NCBI GenBank assembly: GCA_013054445.1
Contig: JAAMPI010000408.1
Coordinates: 1 to 38,722 of the forward strand
Origin: Cudoniella acicularis
Lineage: Eukaryota > Ascomycota > Leotiomycetes > Helotiales > Helotiaceae
DNA: 38,722 bases
Direction of reading: 5' to 3'
The position numbers and the translations under genes are program-made. Of this stretch, positions 21,354 through 30,059 are shown in pieces. The notes beneath the pieces are model-generated. The model saw only the letters and a list, made by a program, of their open reading frames with translations. It had not been told where the DNA came from and ran no database searches. The first letter of the stretch is position 1, and the number at the start of each line of letters is the position of its first letter.

Positions 21354-23023
21354 ATGAACTCCCACGGCATCGGCTTAACGGCCATCCCACTCGACCACCT
21401 CGACACTATCATGGACTTTCGTCTCGTCGATTTCGACGATACAAACCGATACTAGCACCTAAGTGATTTCCACAGGATAAACGCCCCGCATCCGGAGATG
21501 CTCCATCTCGATTTCCTCACTAGTAGAGATCGAAAAGAGCACAGAGAAGGCAGAGTCTCTTTACGTTATGTCGAAGAGGAAGATCTACCCCCATTTCCAA
21601 AATTACACACCTTAACCCTCTCTTCAGTGTCCTTCTCAAACGAGCCAATCCATTACACACCACTGCTGCTCTACACCCCCACCCCACCATTCTTCAAGGT
21701 TTCTAACATGCTACATCTCACAACTTTAAACCTACACAATTGCACTGAATGGCCCAATGTCCTCCAAGACTTCGTCGACGAGGGAAAGCCCGCCCAAATA
21801 AGCACTTTTGAACTGGTGGTTGATGCGTCCCGGATGAAAGAAACAGAGGGGAGTCTTGACCCAATAATAGACTACTACGGCCTTGTGAAGTTCCTGTGGT
21901 TTTGTACAGCGTTAAAAGATGTGCGGATTGTGATTACGGAGCCCGAGGGCACGGCTCCCATAGACATTTGGCACGTAATACGGAATCTGGTTGTTGATGC
22001 ATTGGGCAGACAGAAGCAGACTCTCAAGTGTTTGGCTTTACATCATAGAATTGTAGTTGAGATGTCGGAAAAAAGGTCAGATGGTCTGAATGGGTTGGGG
22101 TGTTTTGCAGATTTGGCCTTCGAGACAAAAAAGACGGAGCTGGAATTTGTAGGAGCCAGTAGTGCTGGTGTTCTAGCTGGAGACGGCGAAGAGTGTGGCT
22201 GTCTAGAGACAAGGCTCAGGTCGAAGGAAGGCTTTGGTCGAAGAAGCGGGGAGTCTTTGGATGATCTGAAGGCCGAGCTTAGATACCGTCTGGACGAGAT
22301 GCTCAAGATTCGGGAGGAAGTAGAAAGTAAAGGACCTTGTGCCTGGACCGAAAATTATCCGCCAGAATCAGTAAGTACATTGCTTTCCTTTGAGAAATTT
22401 GGAATACTCACCCTATTCACCACAATCATGATAAGGCCAAGCTTACAAGTCAGCACCCGTTAATCAGTGAAAACAGGACCACCTCCCCGTCTCAACCCTC
22501 AATTGCAAAATCCTACACCTCCGCCTCTCAGGCCCCAATTAACTTGGCCACAACAACCAATAAAATCACCAATTACCTCTCCCTCCCAAACCTTAATCCA
22601 CAAGCCCTATTCGCACTCAGCCAAACGACTTCATCCCTCCAAAACTTACCCCTGAACACCTCCGCAAGCTCCTCCACCTCGACTCTCACACCATCCAATC
22701 ATCCCAACGCAGTCCCCTTCCTACCACCCATCCTCGCATTCGCAGCCCCCCTATTTTCCACTTCCCCTTCCCCTTCCCCTTCCCGCTCAATAAACCCACA
22801 AATCCTAGCCCTAGGCGACTTCTCCCACCACAATCGCTTCAAAAATAGCCAAATCTTGCTCATCCGGGACCCCAAGCGACAACGCGGTTTCCGACGGATT
22901 AGTGAGAGTGGGAGTCGTAATGATGGGGAGTTCTGGGCCATGCTGGATAAGAATTGGGGGATGTTGGAGGCTTGTGCTGCTGAGGGGGTGATGAGCGATT
23001 GGAGAGATCAGTATAATTTTTAA
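21354..23023 (+). CDS. LRR-like (possibly F-box-type) protein with one internal stop
   Basis: Exons 21354-22370 and 22454-23023 flank an 83-nt intron (GTAAGT donor, phase 0). An ATG at 21354 opens a frame that meets a TAG at 21453-21455 and then continues, uninterrupted and coding-like, through 21498 to the donor. Without the 5' part, the first usable ATG is 21498, giving 290 + 189 residues. The middle shows leucine-rich-repeat-type strands (L-H-T-L-T-L-S-S-V-S-F, L-T-T-L-N-L-H-N-C-T-E-W-P), as in fungal F-box/LRR-type proteins, though I see no F-box. Exon 2 is Ser/Pro-rich and then ends in a compact D-W-R-D-Q-Y-N-F tail. Function unknown. The TAG could be a mutated CAG, or a weak intron could skip it. 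Confidence 0.55.
22757..22785 (+). repeat. CCCCTT microsatellite inside the LRR-like gene
   Basis: About four copies of a 6-bp TTCCCC unit, encoding an alternating Ser-Pro tract in exon 2 of the LRR-like gene. The unit is a multiple of three, so length changes would keep the frame. Confidence 0.75.
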
Positions 23024-23947
23024 CTATTAGTAGTTAAGATGGATGGTGGGTAGCGGTGGTGGTGGTGAAAGAGAAGATGGAAAGGGGAAGTTGAGCTCGG
23101 TCACGTTTAGTAAGTAATAGGTGTCTGCATCAGTGGGTCAAATTATAGGAGGGACAAATGGCTGGTTCTGGCCTGTTCTCGATTCAAGCTTCCTCCTCCT
23201 TTTAGTTTTAAATCGAATTACTTTTCTAGAAATATCGGGACAAGAAAACATTTTGAAGAGTTTGAAAGGACAGCAGGACAGCAGGACAGCAAGACGAAAT
23301 TCAAATTTTTTAGAATTTTGATAAGGATGAATTTGTGTGTGTAACTGATCACCAATACCACTTCATCCTCCATATCAATGGGGTACGGAATCTTGCCCAA
23401 CAACTTCTTACAACGCGCACTCTAAAAGAATCCACGCGGTGGACATTATGAGCGGTTGACTCGTGCGGCTCTTGAGGCTGATTTTACGCTTTCGCCCAAC
23501 CAACAGCTGCGCTTGCGAGCTCTGGCTCGTCACTGGCTCGCGCAAGTAGAAATACAAGAGATCTCTCGCCAGCAAGATTTGAGATGCATGGTGTGGTTGA
23601 AAACAGTGTTCAAATTTATATTTCAAGGTTATAATTTGTGTTATCATGGATGGTGCGAACGCGTTTTCGGAGACAGAAAGTCGCACTTCAAATGGATGAA
23701 ATACAGGGGAAAGCACTTCCTAGTCGATTTGGACACTTGTCTACAGCTGAAAATAAATTACAAGGGAATGTGGGAAAATGCAAAAAACAATAGAATTATC
23801 TACAAAGCGTAGAATACACTGCGTTATATTCTTGTCGTACAATGTGGGATTAACTTTCCCAGTTCCCGATGTCCATTTAGAGCAAAGATCCATACCATAC
23901 GCCTTGCAATGCAGATTTGGCACCAATATAGACAGACATAATAATAT
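23024..23947. other. Intergenic; 8-bp tandem repeat at 23267-23290
   Basis: Three exact copies of AGGACAGC stand at 23267-23290. Frames of about 100 residues exist on both strands at 23408-23812, but neither resembles a known family nor has plausible signals, so I do not call a gene. Confidence 0.5.
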
Positions 23948-25384
23948 TCAAGCCCATGCACCAACCAGAGCCATTAGCATTGCGCCACCAATGACCGCAG
24001 TGAAAGCCTCCCACCTCCTGCGGCCTTTCAATATCCCGTAGCTTTTGTCGCTCAAGAAATCCTCAGCGAGTAGCTGCACCAGTCCAGCAAATAGTAGCAG
24101 TCCGCTCGAAATCCCATTCATAAATCCAACCATCAACAATCCTGCCGCACTCTGAGGATCGTACAAATTGTGTACAATTAACCCAATGGCCTGTCCTATG
24201 GGTGTTGTTGTACCGTATGCAAGAACCATAAGCCATGGTCTTGGGGAATGTGGAGGAAAGTTAATTGCTGCGATTCTTGATCCTAATGCAAGACCTTCAA
24301 AAGATTGATGAAATGCGATGGCGATTAAAAACACAACAAATGGCGGTCCAGTTGCAACGGAGACGGCCATTCCAATGAAAATACTGTGAAACAAAATGCC
24401 GGCTTCCAGGAGGAGACACTGCAATATCTGCCGTTTCCGTTCTTCTTCTGGGGACAGATTCTTGTGTTGGTGTGGAACCTCAGCATCTGGAGCATTGAAC
24501 TGCTGGGTTGTAGGATCGAGTTCGTCGAGATCAAGGTCGGATTCGTTATCATTGTTGTCGTCTCGATACTTGTTTGGCTCGGCTTGGGGTTTCATTTCTG
24601 GTGTCGAGGCAGGAAGCGGAGAAACACCACCCACCAGCCCTTCCGATGCATCCAGGTCTTCGAGCGCAATATCATTTGGTCGATGGTTTAGTCCAAGCTT
24701 CCCTAGTCTTCCATTTGAGGCGTGTTTTCGGGGTTTCGCAGATCCGTTGGAGTGATCATAACCCTCCTCACCCGGCAATTCGTCCCAAGCCCCTCCATGT
24801 GAATGCGAATGTCCGGCGCCTCTCGTTGTCAAGAACATTTCCAAGCCAACCACCACCAACGCCGAGAACATTGCGATCAAACCCGCTAGAGGGTGGTACC
24901 CCTCGCTGAAGAAGTATGGCAGACATGGGTCTGTGAGGGAGACGAACGCTGTGGGAAGTAAATGAACGAAAGCCGTTGCGATCAATACCCCAGTGCCAAA
25001 GTGTTGGGATATAAATATAAATCTGCCGGCAGTAGAGGTTTTCGAAGACCGCCGAGATATTAGGGGAAACCCGCAAGCTATGGGATATCAATAGGATCTT
25101 TAGAAAGGGGGAAAGGGGAGGTTGCGAACCAAGAGTGCTGAGGACAAGTATCAAAATCAGCGCCCCAACGTGCGCGGATGTGTTATAGCTGCCCTTGATA
25201 CCGGATCCGCATTCTGGCTTCGTAGTGCCATCGTCTCTACGTGCCAATTCTGCTCGTAGGAATTCGGTCGAGATGCTAGACCACGATGGATCTGGAGTTG
25301 GAGATGAAGTTGTCAGTAATCGTGGCTCCAGGAGGGGCCGTAATCGGAGAACTAACCTGCGCGCATCGAAGGGGTCCGTTGCAT
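23948..25384 (-). CDS. ZIP family zinc transporter
   Basis: Three exons: 25357-25384, 25130-25291, 23948-25077. The introns of 65 and 52 nt use GTTAGT and GTTCGC donors; phases match, giving 439 aa. The tiny first exon (9 codons plus one base) is inferred, because the second exon has no ATG in frame. Transmembrane segments start at about residue 45 (G-A-L-I-L-I-L-V-L), with F-G-T-G-V-L-I-A-T-A-F-V-H-L-L-P in the next ones. A long cytosolic loop holds a H-S-H-S-H metal-binding cluster and an acidic D/N/E stretch. The signature helices are present: H-S-I-F-I-G-M-A (TM4) and H-Q-S-F-E-G-L-A-L-G (TM5), which line the zinc path. This matches fungal plasma-membrane Zrt1/Zrt2-type importers of Zn2+ into the cytosol. 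Complete and apparently functional. Confidence 0.93.
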
Positions 25385-25630
25385 TGCTCTATTCAAGCTG
25401 GTATCTGCCAAGAAATCTCAAGATCATGTTGATCTCTCGACCAAAGTGAAAAGCTTGAGATGGACAAATGGCTTCTATACTCAGCCTCATGTTGGGTTTG
25501 CTGCTGAGATGTCGGCTAATTGTCCCGACTTTGCCGCGACACGTGATGTCGGCTCGGGACTAATGGCCTAAGGCTAAAATACTGCCTAACGCATTGTTCG
25601 AAGATCCAAGCAGCCTCGAATCAACCAATC

Positions 25631-25673
25631 AGGATAAGCGAGCGTAGAAAGGGGCCCCTTTCTAACTTATCCT
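25631..25673. promoter_or_regulatory. Nested palindrome with paired GATA sites upstream of the ZIP gene
   Basis: A perfect 20-bp palindrome, TAGAAAGGGG followed by its complement, covers 25645-25664. It is framed by AGGATAAG (25631-25638) and the inverted CTTATCCT (25666-25673). GATAAG is the core recognised by fungal GATA-factor zinc fingers. The structure lies about 260 bp upstream of the ZIP start codon and about 180 bp past the 3' end of the HET pseudogene, so the ZIP gene is the natural target. Binding is inferred, not shown. Confidence 0.55.
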
Positions 25674-25849
25674 CGAGGCCGAGAGCGCGTACTATGTCCT
25701 CTCCCTTGCCTAAAAAAACGCGGAAGGAATTCTGAAACACGGCTCCAGGCGTTGAGAAAGATCATATTAAAACTTAAATTCTCACATGTCCAATAACACA
25801 ATAATTCTGAATTCTGATATCAATATATCTGGAACTCACGAGCCTCAGA

Positions 25850-27661
25850 TTATCCTTTGACGAGCTCACTATACATGATTCCGTGAGAATATGCTTCACT
25901 CATGAGGTTGTAAACCTCACATGAAGCACAATCTTCCCGAAGCACAAAGGGGACTTCAGCTCCATGAAATACAGCGACAATGTCTCCAGGTTTTATCCAG
26001 GCCGATCCAATACCTAGGCTTCTATTGACAGTTATAAAAATCTGGCGATTTTGTAGGTATGTCACTTTAACAGTGAGGAAACTGTATAGTTTTTGTAAAT
26101 CGGCATTTGGTGTTCCACGGTCGTTGAGGAAGTAGTCGGTAAGCTTTGCCAATAACTCAGAACTAAGGCGTGTAGATGCATTGATATCGTCCAAGGGAGT
26201 GAGTATATTATGCCCATCATACTTTGATTCTGTGTCGTGAAGCAAGGTGGCAACTATAGCCTGGGTATTAAGATTGACTGGGGGTGTACAGCCGTTTGCC
26301 ATATTCTTGATTAGTGTCACGACCCGGAATCATGTAACGAGTCACATGATTAGTTCACTCATTCGCCGGTTCCACCCCTGGTGTGGTGAACTAGTGAGCA
26401 CGTGAACCAGGACTACCACTATCTATATAACCATATAGTTTTCCTATGTTAGAGCTCGTGCCCAACCCATATTCCAATATCATCACTTGATTAGGATAAC
26501 GCTCTACCAGAACCTGCTTGACGCTTCCAAGGCTAAGTAAACCCCAACGCACGTGACATAGAGATCTCACGTGATAACAGAACGTTACAATTAGTTCAAT
26601 GGCCAGGAGCAGGTATTCAAACGGATTGTAATCCACCTAATTTCCAAGAATAGCTGAGGCTGCAAGGATCCGATCATAAGCTAACCCGCGGGTCACGAGG
26701 AGCTCTCGTGAATCAACGGTCTTGAAGCTCAGGCTGGGTTCGCAAGAGCTACCGGCTGAGAAGTTGCCATCATCAGATCCCGGAAGATCCCAAAGAAATT
26801 TTTTTTTTTTGTCGCCTTGAAAGTCGCACCGCATACGGAACATGTCGGTCCCAGTACTTGCCGTACGTAGATCAAATAGTTCATCATCAACGTCATCCCA
26901 AGCCAGAGCTTGACCTATAACCTTTGCCCATGTAACTCTGCAGGTTCTTTATAGTGGTAGACGCAACGAAGAGTGCTTCCCATCAACAGAAGTACTCGCC
27001 ACATACGAATAGTACTTCACAAGCTGCCAGAAACTCCTGCTGTATCCAAACTCTCTGGAACCACGGCCGTTCGATGATTTTCTGGATTGCTTTGCCACCG
27101 GAGCCATCGTCTTTGGCCAGGACCTCCATGAACTCTTTGAATCATTCTGCCGCAAGATCTGGACCTGTCTCTCCCAGGCGATTTTCAAGGTCGACCAGCA
27201 TGTCGAACGCCTTTTTGTCCGTATCGATCGAGGGACCAAGCCAGGCCAAAACCTCGGCGGCTTGTTCGTAGATTGATTTCATGCTCGCAAACTGCCATGG
27301 CTTTTCATCGTTATCCGTTTGATTGATGCAAATTGCATCAATCCATAGACAACACTTTCGAATATCCTCTTCATCCCGGAATTTCCGCAAAGCTTCGTTG
27401 AGATTCGTTCCGATGTCAAAGGCTTGTGGGTCTCCTGACCCTTCCCCATTGGTGATTAATTTGCGTGTTGGAGAAGGGCCCCCAAACGTACGAGACAGCT
27501 ACATAGTCGAAATTTGCATTTAAGGATACTGTTTGAATGGAACATTCAACAACGCTGGAATCTCATGGGGATGGGGCACAAATAGTAAGGAGCCTGATCT
27601 CTTGTCAAGCCTTGCCGAGCGGCGGGTACTTGAAAGGCGGAAGGTTGTCGTAAGTTGGCAT
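25850..27661 (-). pseudogene. HET-domain gene, full length but broken by stops, frameshifts and an LTR
   Basis: The minus strand reads from an ATG at 27661: F-K-Y-P-P-L, Q-E-I-R-L-L-T, F-D-Y-V-A-V-S-Y-V-W-G (HET start), then L-W-I-D-A-I-C-I-N-Q-T-D, A-A-E-V-L-A-W-L-G-P, and R-P-W-F-Q-R-V-W-I-Q-Q-E. The C-terminal module follows, ending K-P-G-D-I-V-A-V and H-G-I-M-Y-S-E. Defects are TGA at 27605-27607, a second TGA about 14 codons on, TGA at 27142-27144, TGA at 26983-26985 and TAG at 26637-26639. There is also a +1 frameshift in a G-run right after the Y-V-W-G block, and another shift near 26920-26960. The solo LTR at 26315-26589 splits codon-level continuity, though removing it plus one target repeat restores the frame. 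Intact length would be about 510 residues. Confidence 0.88.
26315..26589 (+). mobile_element. 275-bp solo LTR inside the HET pseudogene
   Basis: Begins TGTCACG and ends CGTTACA (TG...CA ends, near-perfect short inverted repeat). It is flanked on both sides by the identical 5-bp sequence ATTAG (26310-26314 and 26590-26594). This is the expected target duplication of an LTR retrotransposon. A TATA-like stretch (CTATATAACC near 26424) fits an LTR promoter in this orientation. No internal element remains, so it is a solo LTR left by recombination. It shows no clear RIP. Confidence 0.85.
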
Positions 27662-28076
27662 TCCGGTCAAGTGTGAAATCGGAGATAAACTTGGAGGCTT
27701 TCTTTTGTATTCCTTTCGTTATGAATACCTAGGTTGTCACGGTTCGATTGCCCTGTCTCGAGGCTGGGTCACATCATATATGCATGCTGACTGTTAAGCG
27801 AGGGTAGTGTGACTCCTTCTCTTCTTCTCTCTTTGGCTTACAATCGTCAAGTATAGAGACCCTTTTGCACTTCCTCTCGGGTGGTTCTGCTAACTCTAAA
27901 TTCACCTCTTTCGTAAACCTGCAGAGGAATAAAAAGACATACTGACCACCAATTCTCACCTTCCCGATTGTAGAGACTCGTCTTGTTCTTCGACCTACCT
28001 CACACCTCTACGTCCTCATCATTGCCAACTGCAGTTACAATGGCTCGACTATCAGCTACTATAGCTTCTGCTGCAT
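27662..28076. other. Intergenic, former promoter side of the HET pseudogene
   Basis: No gene seen. Would have held the 5' region of the HET gene that starts at 27661. Confidence 0.4.
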
Positions 28077-28303
28077 TTTAATCCTCCTGGCAGCGCCCTA
28101 GGCGGTCTGTTCTCCCTGAGGACCTCTCCGTCCGAAGACTCCGACACGCCCTTCTCCACCTTGGATTGGATAAGGATTCCTACGAACAAGACGCCCCGAA
28201 CTTCTATAAGCTTGTCAACGAACTCCTTGAATGCGATAGCCAAAGACAAACTCCGCAAGAAGCGCGGCTATACCCTCAGAACTTCCCACTAGCTGTTTAA
28301 GAC
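28077..28303 (+). pseudogene. Unrecognised coding-like fragment
   Basis: About 75 residues stay open in one frame (with R-R-L-R-H-A-L-L-H-L-G-L-D and Y-K-L-V-N-E-L-L-E-C-D), ended by TAA. An ATG near 28039 is separated from it by a stop. It looks like the remains of a gene. I cannot name the family. Confidence 0.3.
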
Positions 28304-28750
28304 ACAGACATACGTTGAGAGTTTCGAGGAGAAATTAGAAAAAATTATGTGTTCATGGAGTTCCTGCAGACTCAGAATCATACCTCCAGTGGTATTCCTG
28401 CTCCTGAGGGATCCGGTAAGTCAAGTTACTGGTAGATTCGAAGGTCTCTATTGAGGAGAAGGTACGCGTCGATAGGGGCACAATCCTGGTTAGTTATTTG
28501 GCTTTTAACATGTTTTTTGAATTCGATTATTCAGTACCCGAAACGGTGAAAAGGGAAGCTACTTTTTGAAAACCCCAAGCAAAACACTGCTATTACATTC
28601 CTCTCACCTCCTCTCAAACCAAGGTCTCCCTTTCCGCTTTTTTGCCCTCCTTAACAACCATTTCCCCAAAGCTCAAAGCTCAAAATACTTTAAAACTTTT
28701 ACTTTCCATCCAACATCCATCCCCCCCCAGCAAACACCCATCACCTCACC

Positions 28751-29439
28751 TCACTCCATAACCAACACATACCTAAACCTCACATCCCTACTCAACATTC
28801 GATCAAACGCCTTTTGCACATCCCCTAGCGGAAACCTCTCAACCAAATACCTAATACCATGCAGCTTCGTAGACGCAATCGGTTCCTCACAATCTAACGC
28901 ATGGCCGCTCGGGAACCCTGCACCGCCACCGCCTTGACGATCAAATCAATAGTGTTGACTTCGATTCCTCCACAGGGACCCTTACCACCGCCTCCGTACG
29001 CAGCAACACATACTCAGCATACCCCCCATCCTTAGTAACACCATTAATAGCCTCATTCCGGCACATCTGGAACTGGCCTCGTTGACACTGTTTACAGATA
29101 GAATCATGGCCTCCGTGCCAGGGACCTCCCACTCTATCGCCTATTTTCCGGCGCTTTTCAGAAGGCGGAATGGCGCAGATGTTGCCGATGAGTTCGTGGC
29201 CCGGGACGATGGGGAAGGGATTTCCGAAAGAGCCGGAGTGGCAGACTCCTGTTACGAGGATTTTGACGAGGATTTCTCCTTCTGTGGGCTCCTTGAGGGG
29301 GAGCTCTTTTAGTGTAGGGGGCATCTTTTTCTTCGATGACGGCGGCTTTGTAGGTTTTGGAGAGGGGTGTCATGTTGGTGATTATGGTTTGGATTGAGGA
29401 TTTGAGGGTTGTTGGCAGTGAATTGAGGGCGTTATTCAT
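28751..29439 (-). pseudogene. Zinc alcohol dehydrogenase pseudogene with cofactor domain deleted
   Basis: The minus strand starts at 29439 and reads S-K-T-Y-K-A-A-V-I-E-E-K-D-A-P. It then shifts frame in a C-run near 29328 and continues L-K-E-P-T-E-G-E-I-L-V-K-I. It shows the catalytic-zinc block V-C-H-S (the usual D after it is G, with several residues missing), then P-G-H-E and the structural-zinc cysteines C-K-Q-C-x7-C. After V-P-V-E (near 28970) it jumps directly to the C-terminal module (E-V-N-T-I-D-L-I-V-K, F-P-L-G-D-V-Q-K-A-F-D-R-M), ending V-L-V-M-E. The roughly 150-residue NAD(P)-binding middle is gone, with another frame change in the C-terminal part. Family members are MDR/ADH-type oxidoreductases; this one cannot work. 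Confidence 0.85.
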
Positions 29440-30059
29440 TGATGGATCGATTGACTGGTGAGCTAATGGGGTTTGGATGTGTGAGTGATGGGAGACGGAG
29501 GGGGAAGAAGTCTGATTATGTATCCACCAAGTACACTGACTTTATTTTCCACAATTCTTGATTCTAGCCTGATGATGAAAATACTAGAATGAGATCTAAG
29601 ATCCTACCCCTGTAGAAATTAGAGTGTACATAGCTTTAACAAAGAGCTTAGCTTGCCGGCGAATCAAAGCAATCAGAAGCAAGAATTTCCTCCATATCTC
29701 CGTAATAGCTTTCTTTATCAAGACTTCAAAACATGGGGTTAGACCCGCATATATAAGGCTGACTCTGACATTATATCATGATATGATAGAGGGGATTTGC
29801 CGGAAGCAGATACCTGACCAAACCCTATGTCATGAATAACCAGCCGATTTATAGCAGTTTCAACCCAACCTACTCTGGAGGATGGCACATGAGCTGCGTA
29901 GAAACAACAGTAAAGAAGTAAGAAGGATGGGTTAGAAATCGGATTTCAGAAGTTTCTAATGTCCAAATCCAAAGATCCTAACTGTTAGCTTAGCTGTGTC
30001 TAAACTAAGAAAAAACCTCACATCCCAAATCCAAATCTACCCAAGCGCCAAATCACCAA
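29440..30059. other. Intergenic, no gene seen
   Basis: Only short frames. It lies between the ADH pseudogene 5' end and the 3' end of the M28 peptidase gene. Confidence 0.4.

Noticed and set aside
23408..23812. Overlapping frames of about 100 residues on both strands downstream of the LRR-like gene
   Set aside because: No recognisable motif, opposite frames equally good, and no promoter or splice support.
24386..24909. Plus-strand open frames of 100-120 residues opposite the ZIP gene
   Set aside because: They are antisense shadows of the ZIP exon, which has clear family motifs.
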